The translations under genes were made by a program, and so were the position numbers. From positions 310,001 to 374,000 of the forward strand of contig NZ_CP127039.1 of NCBI RefSeq assembly GCF_030316605.1: a stretch of DNA of 64,000 nt, read 5' to 3'. Shown one piece after another: positions 1 through 10,658 of this stretch. Under the pieces are notes generated by a model, which saw only the letters and a list, made by a program, of their open reading frames with translations, was not told where the DNA came from and ran no database searches. Position 1 is the first letter of the stretch, and every line of letters starts with the position of its first letter. The stretch is from Spiroplasma ixodetis Y32. Lineage in GTDB: Bacteria > Bacillota_I > Bacilli_A > Mycoplasmatales > VBWQ01.

Positions 1-139
1 TGGACATACATTCGGTGTACATAATGGCAAAACGCATTTACCTGTATATGTAACAGAAGATATGGTTGGTCATAAATTAGGAGAATTCGCACCCACACGT
101 AAGTTTGGTGGTCACGGTTCTGACAAGAAAAAGCGTTAG
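1..139 (+). CDS. rpsS: 30S ribosomal protein S19, 3' part
   Basis: The window opens inside this gene. The reading frame gives the S19 C-terminus: a [10 protein letters not shown] segment, a [19 protein letters not shown] segment and the basic tail [10 protein letters not shown] before TAG. S19 binds 16S rRNA in the small-subunit head. It is followed 12 bases later by rplV, as in the S10 operon. The 5' half lies outside the window. Confidence 0.95.
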   Translation, partial: GHTFGVHNGKTHLPVYVTEDMVGHKLGEFAPTRKFGGHGSDKKKR

Positions 140-151
140 GAGATAGAAATT

Positions 152-484
152 ATGGAAGCAAAAGCTCATTTAGAAAAATTACGCATTAGTCCAAGAAAAG
201 TGCGTTTAGTAGCCGATTTAGTTCGTGATAATGCTGTTGCCAAAGCTCTAGTAATTCTAGCTCATGAAAAAAAACGCGCAGCACAGCCAATTATAAAATT
301 AATTAATTCAGCAGTTGCTAATGCTGCTAATAACTATGGAATGGAAGCCAACAAATTACGTATTAAGGAAATATTTGTAAATGAAGGTCCAACTATGAAA
401 TTATTAATGCCCCGTGCTCATGGTAGAGCATATCAAATCTTAAAAAGAACAAGCAAAATCACTATCGTGGTTAGCGATAATTAG
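152..484 (+). CDS. rplV: 50S ribosomal protein L22
   Basis: A 110-residue protein, full length for L22. It shows the family's N-terminal [17 protein letters not shown] region and the C-terminal [16 protein letters not shown] beta-hairpin, which lines the peptide exit tunnel. The ATG has a purine-rich site (ggagatag) just upstream. It lies between rpsS and rpsC in the standard S10 order. Confidence 0.96.
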   Translation: MEAKAHLEKLRISPRKVRLVADLVRDNAVAKALVILAHEKKRAAQPIIKLINSAVANAANNYGMEANKLRIKEIFVNEGPTMKLLMPRAHGRAYQILKRTSKITIVVSDN

Positions 485-500
485 GAGGTAAATAAGTAAT

Positions 501-1244
501 ATGGGTCACAAAGTTAGTCCAAATGGATTAAGATATGGTATCAATAAAGATTGACAATCACGTTGATATGCAACTAGTAACGAAGATTTAGCAAAATGAA
601 TTTTAGAAGACGACAAAATTAGAAAAGCACTATTTGCGAATTTAAAAACTTCTGGTGTTTCTAAAATTGAAATCGAAAGAACTAAATCACAAATTACCTT
701 ATTTATCCACTGTGTTCGTGTTGGTTCAGTTTTAGGGCAAGGCGGTTCAAACATTGAAGTATTAACAACACTAGTTCGTAAAACAATTAAAAATCGTAAA
801 ATAGGTATTAGAATTAATGTTGTTGAAATTAAAAATCCTGATATTGATGCGCAAACAATTGCTAATACATTAGCACAACAAATAAGCAATCGTATGTCAC
901 ATCGTACAACACAAAAATTAGCAATTCGTAAAGCACTTCGTGCTGGAGCAAAGGGAATTAAAACTCGTGTTTCAGGAAGACTTGGTGAAGCGGATATGGC
1001 ACGTGTTGAAGGTTATTCAGAAAGTAGTGTTCCTCTAGCAACATTACGTAGTAATATTGATTATGCTACTGCTGAGGCAAAAACAACTTTTGGTCAAATT
1101 GGTATTAAAGTTTGAGTATATAAAGGTGAAATTTTATCAGGAACTGACTCAACTCAACCTGAAATTATTTCAAAATATAATAAAAGAAATAATAACAATC
1201 GCCGAAATAATTACTCACAACAACCACGTAAGGAGGTAAAGTAA
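501..1244 (+). CDS. rpsC: 30S ribosomal protein S3
   Basis: The frame runs 247 codons only when UGA is tryptophan: early UGAs give the W residues of the KDWQSRWYA segment that S3 proteins carry. A KH domain follows ([13 protein letters not shown]), then the conserved C-terminal [11 protein letters not shown] block. The tail is Asn/Arg-rich and longer than in E. coli S3. An AGGAGGTAA site precedes the ATG. The 3' end contains the ribosome binding site of rplP (aaggagg), so the two are probably translated together. Confidence 0.96.
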
Positions 1245-1245
1245 G

Positions 1246-1731
1246 ATGGCTATACCTAAGAGATATAAACACTCTTGCGTCCACCGTTTAAGTTATGAAG
1301 GAACTGCAAAAGGTTGTAAAACAGTTGCTTTTGGAAATTACGGACTTCGTGCTGAAGAAGGCTCTTACATTACTGAAAGACAAATTGAAGCAGCCAGAGT
1401 AGCAATGACACGTTACATGAAACGTGGTGGAAAAGTTTGAATTAGAATCTTTCCACATTTACCAATTACTAGAAAACCAGCGGAAGTACGTATGGGTTCA
1501 GGAAAAGGTTCAATTGATCATTGAGTCTCAGTAGTAAAAGCAAAAACAGTTATGTTTGAAGTATCATATCCTAATGAAGCAACAGCACGTGAAGCATTGC
1601 GTCTTGCAATGCACAAGTTGCCAATCAAATGTAAAATTGTTACTAGAGAAATAAAACTAACAGAAGAAGTAAAGGTTGCTAAAAATTTAACAACAGAATT
1701 GGGTGAAGCAAATGGAAATGCAAGTAATTAA
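1246..1731 (+). CDS. rplP: 50S ribosomal protein L16
   Basis: A 161-residue L16 once UGA is read as W ([11 protein letters not shown] and IDHWVSVVK). It shows the HRLSYEG start region, the family's [19 protein letters not shown] block and GKGSIDHW. L16 helps organise the A-site side of the large subunit. The start is one base after the rpsC stop, with its Shine-Dalgarno inside rpsC. The C-terminal tail (about 20 residues) runs into rpmC, with a 20-base overlap. Confidence 0.95.
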
Positions 1732-2206
1732 AAATAAATCAACTTTAGAATTACAACAACATGAAGAAACTCTTCGTGCGCAATTGTTTGCTTTACGAAT
1801 TCAAAGTTCGTTAGGTAAACTAGAAAATCCGAATATGATAAATAATCTTCGTAAGGATATTGCTCGTATTAAAACTGAATTAACTATCAGAATTAATAAT
1901 GGTGAAAAAATCAAACCATTACATATTAATAAAATGGTATTACCAGAAGAAAATAAAGAAAGCAAAAAAACTAAAAAAGTTGCTAAAGTTGATGATAAAA
2001 AAGATATTAAAGTTAAAACAATAACTAAATCAGAAGTTATTAAAGAATCAGATAAAATTACTAAAAAAGAAGTTATTGAAAAAACAACTAAAGCAAAATC
2101 ATCAAACAAAGAAGTTAAAAAAGTTACTGCTACTAAAGTAGAAAAACCATCTAAAAAACCTACAATTAAGAAAACTGTGACACCAGCTAAGGAGGATAAA
2201 GAATAA
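1712..2206 (+). CDS. rpmC: 50S ribosomal protein L29 with long lysine-rich tail
   Basis: The first 65 or so residues are L29 ([20 protein letters not shown], then [16 protein letters not shown]), which sits at the tunnel exit. About 100 further residues are Lys/Thr/Glu/Val-rich and low complexity, so the 164-residue product is more than twice the bacterial norm. I chose ATG 1712 because a weak gggtga site lies 5 bases upstream; GTG 1703 and ATG 1718 are alternatives. The start overlaps rplP, and the stop overlaps the rpsQ ATG by one base. Extended L29 proteins are known in Mollicutes; the role of the tail here is not known. Confidence 0.9.
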   Translation: MEMQVIKNKSTLELQQHEETLRAQLFALRIQSSLGKLENPNMINNLRKDIARIKTELTIRINNGEKIKPLHINKMVLPEENKESKKTKKVAKVDDKKDIKVKTITKSEVIKESDKITKKEVIEKTTKAKSSNKEVKKVTATKVEKPSKKPTIKKTVTPAKEDKE

Positions 2207-2484
2207 TGACAAATATTATTCCAAACAAACAACGTAAAACTTTTGTTGGAATTGTAAGTTCTGACAAAAATGATAAAACAATTACTGTTGTTGTTGAAAC
2301 TTCAAAACGACATCCAATGTACCATAAAAGTTTTAAGTCAACTAAAAAGTATCATGCCCATGATGAAACTAACCAAGCTAAAATTGGTGACAAGGTTGAA
2401 ATCATTCCAACTCGTCCACTTTCAGCTCTAAAACGCTTCCGTTTGTTAAAGATTATTGAATCTAAAACAAATAAAAAAGCTTAA
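2206..2484 (+). CDS. rpsQ: 30S ribosomal protein S17
   Basis: A 92-residue S17 with the OB-fold hallmarks [39 protein letters not shown], and [20 protein letters not shown]. It starts in the TAATG overlap with rpmC, so translation is probably coupled; an aaggagg site lies inside the end of rpmC. Confidence 0.96.
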   Translation: MTNIIPNKQRKTFVGIVSSDKNDKTITVVVETSKRHPMYHKSFKSTKKYHAHDETNQAKIGDKVEIIPTRPLSALKRFRLLKIIESKTNKKA

Positions 2485-2505
2485 TTAACCAGGAGGATAA
2501 GAAAG

Positions 2506-2874
2506 ATGTTACAAAATCTATCGTGAGCCAATGTGGCTGACAACACTGGTATTAAAGAAGTTATGGTTATTAGAGTTTTGGGTGGTAGTACTAAAAAATT
2601 TGCTAAAATTGGTGATATTGTTGTTTGTTCAGCAAAATCAGTAACACCTAATAGTGCAATGAAAAAAGGACAAGTTGTTAAAGCAGTTGTCGTACGTAGT
2701 AAATTTGGTGTAAAACGTAATGATGGTTCTTGTGTAAAATTTGATGATAATGCAGTAGTAATTATTAAAGAAGATAAAACGCCACGTGGTACTAGAGTAT
2801 TTGGTGTCTTGGCTCGTGAAGTTAAAGAGCGTGGTTATAATAAAATTGCTTCTTTAGCAGAAGAAATTGTTTAG
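2506..2874 (+). CDS. rplN: 50S ribosomal protein L14
   Basis: ATG at 2506 follows AGGAGG with good spacing. The seventh codon is UGA read as W, giving [15 protein letters not shown]. The product is 122 residues, the normal L14 length. The family blocks [38 protein letters not shown] and [12 protein letters not shown] are all present. L14 contacts the small subunit at an intersubunit bridge. Confidence 0.96.
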
Positions 2875-2887
2875 GAGGATGAAATAA

Positions 2888-3235
2888 ATGGCAAGCAAAA
2901 AGAAACCAGTTATTAGTCTTGATACTAAATTAAAAAGAGGCGACCAAATTAAAATCATTGCAGGAAAGCATAAAGGTCATACCGGACCAATTATCCAAGT
3001 ACTTCGTGAAAAAAATCGTGTTATTATTGAAGGTATTACTGCTAAGAAAAATAAAAAACCTACTCAAAATGATCAAGAAGGTGGAATTGTGGAAGTAAAA
3101 ACTAGTATTCACATTTCTAATGTAATGATCCTTGATGGTAAAAAAGATAAAAAAGTAACAAAAATTGGGTACAAAATTGATAAAGATGGCAAAAAAGTTC
3201 GTATTGCACGAAGATCTGAAACAGAATTACGATAA
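2888..3235 (+). CDS. rplX: 50S ribosomal protein L24
   Basis: A 115-residue L24 with the KOW motif (KRGDQIKIIAGKHKGHTGPI) and the NVMILDGKKDK region. L24 helps start 50S assembly. A strong aggaggatg site precedes the ATG. Order rplN-rplX-rplE is standard. Confidence 0.95.
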   Translation: MASKKKPVISLDTKLKRGDQIKIIAGKHKGHTGPIIQVLREKNRVIIEGITAKKNKKPTQNDQEGGIVEVKTSIHISNVMILDGKKDKKVTKIGYKIDKDGKKVRIARRSETELR

Positions 3236-3256
3236 TAAAGGAGTAACAGCATAAAA

Positions 3257-3814
3257 ATGAATCGTTTACAAGAAAAATATAATAAAACTATTATTCCCCA
3301 ATTGCAAAAAGAATTAAATTTTACATCAATAATGCAAGTACCCAAAATTGAAAAAGTTGTTATTAATATTGGCGTTGGAGATGCAAGTAGTAATCCAAAA
3401 GCCATTGATAAATCAGTATCTGAATTATCAAAAATTACTGGTCAAAAACCAATTATCACTAAAGCAAAAAAATCAATTGCCGGCTTTAAATTAAGAGTAG
3501 GAATGCCAATTGGTTGTAAAGTTACATTACGTGGCGAAAAAATGTATGATTTCCTTGATAAATTTATCTCAATTTCTTTACCAAGAATTCGTGATTTTCA
3601 AGGCTTATCAGCTAAAGCATTTGATCAAAATGGTAATTACACTGTTGGTATTAAAGAACAAATTATTTTTCCTGAAATTAATTATGAAGAAGTAGATAAA
3701 GTTCGTGGTATGGAAATCTCAATTATTACCACAACATCAAATAATGCAACAGCATTATTGTTATTAAAAAAAATAGGATTACCGTTTAAAAAACAAGGAA
3801 AGCAGGTGGCATAA
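3257..3814 (+). CDS. rplE: 50S ribosomal protein L5
   Basis: A 185-residue protein with the L5 blocks [50 protein letters not shown] and [11 protein letters not shown]5 binds 5S rRNA and contacts S13. Close to the usual 180 residues. The start follows a ggagtaac site. Confidence 0.96.
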   Translation: MNRLQEKYNKTIIPQLQKELNFTSIMQVPKIEKVVINIGVGDASSNPKAIDKSVSELSKITGQKPIITKAKKSIAGFKLRVGMPIGCKVTLRGEKMYDFLDKFISISLPRIRDFQGLSAKAFDQNGNYTVGIKEQIIFPEINYEEVDKVRGMEISIITTTSNNATALLLLKKIGLPFKKQGKQVA

Positions 3815-3815
3815 G

Positions 3816-4001
3816 ATGGCAAAAACTTCATTAAAAGTAAGACAAGCCCGTAAATCAAAGTTTAGTACGCAAGCATATACACGCTGTCAAAAGTGTGGCC
3901 GTCCTCATGCGGTTATTCGTAAATTTATGTTATGCCGTATTTGTTTTCGCGGTTTAGTATACCAAGGACAAATTCCTGGTATTAGAAAAGCATCATGATA
4001 G
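3816..4001 (+). CDS. rpsZ: 30S ribosomal protein S14 type Z (zinc-binding)
   Basis: A 61-residue short S14 with two CxxC pairs (CQKCGRPH and CRICFR), the zinc-ribbon form. The penultimate codon is UGA, so the product ends ...KASW before TAG, as type-Z S14 normally does; reading UGA as stop would remove the W. One base separates it from rplE. Confidence 0.95.
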
Positions 4002-4014
4002 GAGGTATATAATT

Positions 4015-4419
4015 ATGATGACAGATCCAATAAGTAATATTTTAACAGTTATTCGTAATGCTATTAGCGCTGCGGATAGCAGTAAACATCGAGTAGTTAG
4101 TGTACCTTCTTCAAAACAACTAGTTAAGATAGCCGATATCTTGCAAAAAAATGGTTATATTGAAAAATATCGTGTTACTAAAGAAAATCCTAGCAAACCT
4201 AAATTAGAACTTTTATTAGTTAATACTGGTAAAAGTCCAATTCTTGGTTTAAAAAGAATATCTAAACCAGGATTAAGAATGTATGCAAAATGTGAAGACT
4301 TACCAAGTGTGTTAAATGGTTATGGAATTGCAATCATTTCTACATCAAAAGGTATTATGACAAATAAACAAGCAAAAAAACTTGGTCTTGGTGGCGAAGT
4401 TCTTGCTTATGTATGATAA
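4015..4419 (+). CDS. rpsH: 30S ribosomal protein S8
   Basis: A 134-residue S8: TDPISNILTVIRNA at the start, YIEKYRVT in the middle, and the [26 protein letters not shown] end. The final W is a UGA directly before TAA. The gene has tandem ATGs; the second is the usual S8 start position. S8 binds the central domain of 16S rRNA. Confidence 0.95.
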
Positions 4420-4431
4420 GGAGGAAACTAT

Positions 4432-4986
4432 ATGTCACGTATTGGTAACCGTATCCTTACCATTCCAGTAAATACTTCAATAACGCTAGATGCAAGTAAC
4501 TTGTTAACTGTTACAGGAGCAAAAGGTTCTTTAAAAAAACTATTACCAAATGTTATTAAAATTAACGTTGATGAAGAAAAAAAAACAATTACTACAACAA
4601 GACCTGATGATAACAAAAAAAATAAACAACTTCACGGAACAACTAATTCATTAATTAATGGAATGTTAGTTGGTGTATCAACAGGTTTCATGAAAGAATT
4701 AGAAATAAATGGTGTTGGATATCGTGTTGCTGTCCAAGCTAATATCTTAAATTTAACATTAGGATATTCTCATCCTATTAAGTTTGAAATTCCGCAAGGA
4801 ATTACCATTTTTGTTCCTAAACCAACAGTATTACAAATTAGTGGTATTGATAAACAATTAATTGGAGAAGTTGCAGCCAAAATTCGTAAATTCCGTAAAC
4901 CAGAACCATATAAAGGTAAAGGAATTAAATATAAAAATGAACACATTCGTCGTAAGGAAGGAAAAGCTGCTGGTAAAGGTAAATAA
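4432..4986 (+). CDS. rplF: 50S ribosomal protein L6
   Basis: A 184-residue L6 starting [12 protein letters not shown]. It has the [18 protein letters not shown] and [10 protein letters not shown] regions and the C-terminal [23 protein letters not shown] signature. An aaggagg site precedes the ATG. Confidence 0.96.
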   Translation: MSRIGNRILTIPVNTSITLDASNLLTVTGAKGSLKKLLPNVIKINVDEEKKTITTTRPDDNKKNKQLHGTTNSLINGMLVGVSTGFMKELEINGVGYRVAVQANILNLTLGYSHPIKFEIPQGITIFVPKPTVLQISGIDKQLIGEVAAKIRKFRKPEPYKGKGIKYKNEHIRRKEGKAAGKGK

Positions 4987-5016
4987 TCTTATACTGGCAC
5001 TTAAGGAGAATAGAAA

Positions 5017-5367
5017 ATGATTAATAAACAACAAGCTCGTAAAGTTCGTCATTATCGTATTCGTAGTAAAATTATGGGTACTAGTGAAAGACCACGCTTA
5101 AATATCTTTAAATCTAATAATAGTTTTTATGCTCAAATTATTGACGATACTGCTTCAAATACAATTATTGGTGTATCAACATTAACATTTAAAGATTTAG
5201 CATCAAAAAGCAATATAGATGCTGCTACTAAACTTGGAGAAACAATTGCTAATTTAGCTATTAAGAAAAAAATTAAAAAAGTGGTTTTTGATCGTGGTGG
5301 ATATTTATATCATGGTAAAGTGAAAGCATTCGCAGAAGCAGCGCGTAGTGCTGGATTAGAATTCTAA
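5017..5367 (+). CDS. rplR: 50S ribosomal protein L18
   Basis: A 116-residue L18 with [51 protein letters not shown] and the ARSAGLEF end. L18 carries 5S rRNA into the large subunit with L5. Full length. Confidence 0.96.
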   Translation: MINKQQARKVRHYRIRSKIMGTSERPRLNIFKSNNSFYAQIIDDTASNTIIGVSTLTFKDLASKSNIDAATKLGETIANLAIKKKIKKVVFDRGGYLYHGKVKAFAEAARSAGLEF

Positions 5368-5385
5368 AAAAGGAGAATTAAAAGT

Positions 5386-6090
5386 ATGAGTTTAGAAAAT
5401 AAAAAAACAATTATTGATGATAAAGAAAATACTGAAGTTCAAAAATCAGTAGCAAAACCTTCTGTTAAAGCAGAAGTAAAAAATCCTACTGGTAATGAAA
5501 ATAAAATTAGACATACTAATTCATCACAACCAAGAAATAGCCACGATAAAAAAGAAAATAAAGTTCGTGAACCCCGTAAAAATTTTGAACGTAAACCAAA
5601 AACTCCAAGTGAATTTATTGAAAAAGTGATTTGAATCAGAAAAATTAACAAAGTAACAACTGGGGGAAGAAGATTGCGTTTCTCTGCTGCTGTTGCTATT
5701 GGTAATGGTAAAGGAGTAGTTGGTTTTGGTATATCTAAAGCCAATGAAGTTCCTGATGCAATTAAAAAGGCAATTGAAGCTGCTCACAAAAATTTAACAA
5801 CAATTACGATAACTAAAAACAATAATTCTATTGTTCATGAAGTTAAAGGTAAATATTGTGGAAGTGAAATTTTATTAAAACCAGCTAAAGAAGGAATCGG
5901 AATTAAAGCTGGTGGATCTGCTCGTGATATTTTAGAATTAGCTGGTATTCATAATATTTATTCAAAAGCATTTAGATCTAGAAATAAAATTAATTTAGCT
6001 AGAGCAACAATTGCAGGTCTTGGCAATGTTAAACCAGCAGAATATTTTATAAAAAATAAAAATCTTACTACTAAGCGTAGTAATGGTTAG
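5386..6090 (+). CDS. rpsE: 30S ribosomal protein S5 with N-terminal extension
   Basis: The S5 core begins near residue 75 with FIEKVIWIRKINKVTTGGRR (the W is UGA), then FSAAVAIGNGKG and the AGGSARDILELAGI region. It is preceded by about 70 charged, low-complexity residues, so the 234-residue product is longer than the usual 165. The next gene is rplO: rpmD (L30), which usually lies between them, is missing. Confidence 0.95.
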
Positions 6091-6099
6091 AGGTGGATT

Positions 6100-6543
6100 A
6101 TGGAAACAACATTACATAACTTAAAACCAACACCAGGTTCTCGTAAAGACATTAAACGTTTAGGTAGAGGAACTTCATCTGGAAAAGGTAAAACGGCTGG
6201 TAAAGGGACAAAAGGACAAAATGCCCGTACCGGTGGTGGAACAAGACCCGGATTTGAAGGAGGACAAACACCACTGTACCGTCGTATTTCAAAACGAGGG
6301 TTTACTAACTTTACTACAACCAATTATAGTATTATTAACTTAGAACAAATGGATTTAATTAAAGAGCATGAAATAACACCTGAACTTTTATTTCAATTAA
6401 AATTAATTAGAAGTAAAAAAGATGGTATTAAAGTTCTTGGTAAAGGTAAATTAACAACACCAAAAACAATTAAAGCTCATAAATTTTCAAAATCAGCAAT
6501 TACTGCTATTGAACAAGCCGGAGGAAAAGCGCAGGTGATCTAA
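6100..6543 (+). CDS. rplO: 50S ribosomal protein L15
   Basis: A 147-residue L15: LKPTPGSRKDIKRLGRGTSS, the glycine-rich KGQNARTGGGTRPGFEGGQ stretch, and the C-terminal KFSKSAITAIEQAGGKAQVI. It ends two bases before the GTG start of secY. Confidence 0.96.
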   Translation: METTLHNLKPTPGSRKDIKRLGRGTSSGKGKTAGKGTKGQNARTGGGTRPGFEGGQTPLYRRISKRGFTNFTTTNYSIINLEQMDLIKEHEITPELLFQLKLIRSKKDGIKVLGKGKLTTPKTIKAHKFSKSAITAIEQAGGKAQVI

Positions 6544-7902
6544 GTGTTAACAACAACCCGTGAATTAATAAAAAAGTATAAAGAAGTTATAATTAGAATT
6601 TTATTTACCATTTTTATTTTATTTATCTTTCGTGTTGGAGCATTTATTACAGTTCCAGGAGTAACTTTGAATGAAGATTTAAGTAGCAGTAATAGTAGTG
6701 GTATTGAATTCTTTAATTTAATTTCAATGTTAGGTGGTGGTGCTATTAGCAGATTTTCTGTTTTTGCACTTGGAGTGTCACCTTACATTACTGCATCAAT
6801 TATTGTGCAGTTATTATCAACTGATGTTGTTCCTACTTTAACAAGATGGGCTAAATCAGGAGAAAAAGGTAAGAAAAAATTAGAGTTAATGAATCGAGTA
6901 TTAACTGTTCCCTTTGCTATTATGCAAGGTTTTGCCACAATCTTTGGCTTACAATCTCAACATATTATTAGTGTTGATTGAAGTTCGGGATCGGGAGCAG
7001 CCGGACCAGAAGTTTTCTATTATTTATTAATTCCAGCTATTTTACTAGCAGGGACAATGTTATCATTATGAATGGCTGATCAGATTACTAATCGTGGTAT
7101 TGGTAATGGAATTTCACTAATTATTTTTGGTGGAATTGCTGCTAATTTACCATTTAACTTAGCTTCAACTTTTAACTATTGAGTAGGACCAGATACTAAT
7201 AACGGTGTTATTTTTCAAGGGGCTTTAAAATTTGCTCTTTATTTTGCAGCCTTCCTACTGATTATTCTTGTTGTTGTATTCTTTAGTGAATCAGAGCGAC
7301 ACTTACCAATTCAACAAACTGGTAGTGGTTTAACTTTAAAGGGTGATAAAAGTTCTTATTTACCTTTAAAAGTTAACTCAGCCGGAGTAATTCCTGTTAT
7401 TTTTTCTTCGGCACTAATTACTGCTCCAATGACAGTGGCGCAAATTGTTGATCAAAATAGTGGTTTTGCTAATTTTGCTAGAAATTATTTATCTTTACAG
7501 TCGTGGCCCGGAATTAGTATTTTTGCTATAATGACGATTATGTTTACTTTTTTATATGCACAAGTGCAAATTAATCCCGAACAAATGGCTAAGAATTTTC
7601 AAAAATCAGGAACTTATATTCCTGGCGTTCAGCCAGGGAAGGAAACAGAAGTTTATATTAAAAGAATGTTAAATCGTTTAAGTACGATTGGTTCCTTTTT
7701 CTTAACTGCTGTTGCAGTAACCCCATTTTTGATTTCTAAATTTACTAATCTACCTTCTTCATTAGCAGTTGGTGGAACTGGATTAATAATTATGGTTGGA
7801 GTAGCACTAGATACAACAAAACAAATTAAGGGACGAATTACTCAACATTCATTCTTAAATTATAAGGAAAACAAAGATGCTAAAGAACACTTATGGTCTT
7901 AG
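6544..7902 (+). CDS. secY: SecY, preprotein translocase channel subunit
   Basis: A 452-residue polytopic membrane protein starting at GTG. With UGA as W it is continuous. Signature stretches include GVSPYITASIIVQLL (TM2 region), the QITNRGIGNGISLIIFGGI loop, LKVNSAGVIPVIFSS and the ERHLPIQQ region. SecY forms the channel of the Sec translocon with SecE; SecA drives export through it. The 3' end is followed by adk, the common Gram-positive order. Confidence 0.96.
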
Positions 7903-7911
7903 GGGGTAACG

Positions 7912-8577
7912 ATGAATTTAATTATTTTAGGTCCACCAGGATCAGGGAAAGGGACACAATCACAGTTTCTGAAAGAACAATATAATTTAATGCATTTATC
8001 AACTGGTGATTTGTTTCGTGATGAAATCACAAAACAATCACCAGTAGGTAAAAAAGCTCAAACTTATGTTAATAAGGGTCAATATGTTCCTGATGAGATT
8101 ACAAATGAGATTATTAGTAATACTTTAAAAAATATTAAACATAATTTTATTCTTGATGGTTATCCAAGAACAATCTCACAAGTAGCATCATTAGATAAAG
8201 TATTAACAAGTTTGAATGAAACGCTTTCAATGGTATTGTATCTAGATATTAATGAAGAAACAGTTATTAAACGTTTGTCTTCAAGGGTTACTTGTCCTCA
8301 ATGTAAAGCAATTTATAATCTTAATTTCCTACCACCAAAGATTACTGGTATTTGTGATAATGATGGGGTAAAATTAATTAAGCGAATTGATGATAGTGAT
8401 GAAAAGACAATTATCAATCGTTTAAAAACTTACAAAGTAGCAACGGCACCATTGGTAGATTCTTATCAAGAACGTGGACTGTTAAGAACAGTGGATGCCA
8501 ACCAAGATAATAGTGATATTAAAAAACAAATTAAATCATATTTATCATCATTAAAAGGAAATAAAAATAATGGTTAG
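7912..8577 (+). CDS. adk: Adenylate kinase
   Basis: A 221-residue long-form adenylate kinase (ATP + AMP to 2 ADP). The P-loop GPPGSGKGT is at residues 7-15, and the NMP-binding region has STGDLFRDE and DGYPRT. The LID carries CPQC and a later C/D pair (GICDND), suggesting the zinc-binding LID of Gram-positive enzymes. The gene overlaps map by 8 bases. Confidence 0.95.
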   Translation: MNLIILGPPGSGKGTQSQFLKEQYNLMHLSTGDLFRDEITKQSPVGKKAQTYVNKGQYVPDEITNEIISNTLKNIKHNFILDGYPRTISQVASLDKVLTSLNETLSMVLYLDINEETVIKRLSSRVTCPQCKAIYNLNFLPPKITGICDNDGVKLIKRIDDSDEKTIINRLKTYKVATAPLVDSYQERGLLRTVDANQDNSDIKKQIKSYLSSLKGNKNNG

Positions 8578-9337
8578 CATTAAAAGTCAAAGTGAAATTC
8601 AAAATATCAAAGCCGCTAGTCAAGTAGTAGCACTTATTCATAAAGAGTTAGCAAAGATAATAAAAGTTGGGATAACGGGTAAAATGCTTGATAAAGTGGC
8701 AGCACAAATTATTAAAGAAAATAATGCTGTACCTTCTTTTTTAAATTATCATGGGTTTCCTGCCACAATTTGTGTTTCAGTTAATGAACAATTAATTCAT
8801 GGCATTCCTAATGATAAACCTTTTAAAATGAATGATATTGTGAAAATTGATGCTGGTGCTGCTGTTAATGGTTATCATGCAGATGCTGCCTTTACAATGT
8901 GTGTTGGTGGTAAACCAACACCAGAACAAGCAAAACTTATTAATGTGACTAAAGAGTCATTAAATAAAGCAATAGGAATTATTGCACCAGGAGTTAGAAT
9001 TGGTGATATTAGTAACACCATTCAAACTTATGTAGAAAGCGAAGGCTTTTATTTACCAACATCATATACTGGGCATGGTATTGGTAAAAAACTCCACGAA
9101 GACCCAGCTATTCCTAATGTTGGTAAGCCCAACACTGGAATAAAATTGCAGTCAGGAATGACAATTTGTATTGAACCAATGGTTCAAACAACAACTGATA
9201 AAATTCTGGTTTTAAGTGATGAGTGAACAGTAGTTGCTGCTGATAAACAGCAAACTGCTCACTTTGAACACACTATCCTAGTAACTAATGATGGATGTGA
9301 AGTACTAACAATACTTAATGAAAATCAAAAAAAATAA
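8570..9337 (+). CDS. map: Methionine aminopeptidase type I
   Basis: A 255-residue enzyme that removes initiator methionine. Metal ligands are visible: D in KIDAGAAVNGYHAD, the second D two turns on, H in the TGHGIGKKLHE segment, E in ICIEPM and E in AHFEHTI. The last 37 residues follow a UGA-coded W. The start overlaps adk by 8 bases, so translation is probably coupled. Confidence 0.95.
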
Positions 9338-9352
9338 TGAGGAATGTAATTA

Positions 9353-9673
9353 ATGGCTAAACCAAAACAAGTAGTTAAACCCAAAGTTCAAAAAGTAAAA
9401 AAAACTAATGATAGTACTATTGAATGTGAAGGTATAGTAATAGAAGTCTTACCTAATGCTAGATTTAAAGTAAAGTTGAATGAATATGACTTTACTCCTA
9501 TTGTAAGACCATCGGGTCGTATGCAAACACATAAAATTAAAATTATCAAAGGTGATCATGTAAAAGTTGAATTATCAACTTATAATTTAACTGAAGGACG
9601 AATTACTTTTCGTAACAGAATGGTTACTACACATTTACCGATAAATAAAGATGATGAAAACAAAGAAAACTAA
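9353..9673 (+). CDS. infA: Translation initiation factor IF-1 with extensions
   Basis: The core (ECEGIVIEVLPNARFKVKL, then GRMQTHKIKIIKGDHVKVELS and LTEGRITFR) is the S1-like OB fold of IF-1. The product has 106 residues against about 72 usually: a basic N-terminal extension of some 22 residues and a short acidic C-terminal tail. It lies between map and rpmJ as in most Firmicutes-related genomes. Confidence 0.92.
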   Translation: MAKPKQVVKPKVQKVKKTNDSTIECEGIVIEVLPNARFKVKLNEYDFTPIVRPSGRMQTHKIKIIKGDHVKVELSTYNLTEGRITFRNRMVTTHLPINKDDENKEN

Positions 9674-9694
9674 TAGTTTAACAGGAGGAAAATT

Positions 9695-9808
9695 ATGAAA
9701 GTACAAGCATCAGTTAAAAAAAATTGTGACAAATGTCAACCAATCAAACGTAAAAAACGTAATGTAATCATTTGTGAAAATCCTAAACATAAGCAACGTC
9801 AAGGATAG
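9695..9808 (+). CDS. rpmJ: 50S ribosomal protein L36
   Basis: A 37-residue protein, [20 protein letters not shown], then a [11 protein letters not shown] end. It keeps the C-x2-C pair plus a later Cys and His of zinc-type L36. A consensus AGGAGG lies 8 bases before ATG. Confidence 0.95.
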   Translation: MKVQASVKKNCDKCQPIKRKKRNVIICENPKHKQRQG

Positions 9809-9832
9809 AAATATTAAGGAGGAAAAATAAAT

Positions 9833-10231
9833 ATGACATCAAATACTAACAATGCAAGTCGAAGAATTGCGCAAGTAAATATTCCCGGAAATCAACATAC
9901 AGTAATTGGTTTAACAAGAATTTATGGAATTGGTCGCAGCAAATCTTCAGAAATATTAAAAGAACTAAAAATTGAAGAAACTAAAAAAATTAATGAATTA
10001 ACAGAAAAAGAATTAAGTTCAATTAGTCAATTAATTGAAAAGAAATATAAAACTGAAGGTGAACTAAGACGTGAAGTGTCTTTAAACATTAAGAGATTAA
10101 TGGAAATTGGATGTTATCGTGGTATTCGTCATCGTAAAGGATTACCAGCCAGAGGACAATCAACAAAAACTAATGCAAGAACTTGCAAGGGACCACGTAA
10201 AACGGTTGCTAACAAGAAAAAAGCAAGTTAA
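9833..10231 (+). CDS. rpsM: 30S ribosomal protein S13
   Basis: A 132-residue S13: [20 protein letters not shown], the helix-turn region [11 protein letters not shown], and the C-terminal [20 protein letters not shown] block. S13 bridges to L5 and contacts tRNA. Preceded by aaggagg. Confidence 0.96.
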   Translation: MTSNTNNASRRIAQVNIPGNQHTVIGLTRIYGIGRSKSSEILKELKIEETKKINELTEKELSSISQLIEKKYKTEGELRREVSLNIKRLMEIGCYRGIRHRKGLPARGQSTKTNARTCKGPRKTVANKKKAS

Positions 10232-10247
10232 TTAGGAGGAAAAAATA

Positions 10248-10640
10248 ATGAATATAAAAACAACAGTAAAGAAAAAAATTAAAGTTAATCCTAATTTTAT
10301 TAAATCAAAAGCATTTATTAAAGCAAGTTTTAATAATACTATTGTTACTATTACTGATCTTAATGGTAATGTTATTGCTTGATCAAGTGCTGGAGCAGTA
10401 GGTTTCAAAGGAACTCGTAAATCAACTCCTCACTCAGCACAGTTAGCAGCTGAAGCTGCAGGTAAAACTGCTATGGAACACGGAGTTAAAATTTTAAGTG
10501 TTTTTGTTAATGGAACAGGACCAGGAAGAGAACCATCAATTCGTAGTTTACAAGCAGTAGGTTTTGAAATCAAAGATTTAACGGATGTGACACCAATCCC
10601 TCATAATGGTTGTCGTCCACCAAAAAAACCAAGAAAATAA
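10248..10640 (+). CDS. rpsK: 30S ribosomal protein S11
   Basis: A 130-residue S11. The family blocks [39 protein letters not shown] (W from UGA), [15 protein letters not shown] and [17 protein letters not shown] are all present. It sits on the 30S platform. An aggagg site precedes ATG, and rpoA follows. Confidence 0.96.
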
Positions 10641-10658
10641 AGTAGGTGAAAATAAAAC

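Noticed and set aside
506..889. 127-codon open frame on the minus strand
   Set aside because: It lies wholly opposite rpsC, whose frame is conserved and only looks broken because UGA is tryptophan.
1801..2232. 143-codon hydrophobic minus-strand frame
   Set aside because: It is the complement of the lysine-rich L29 tail.
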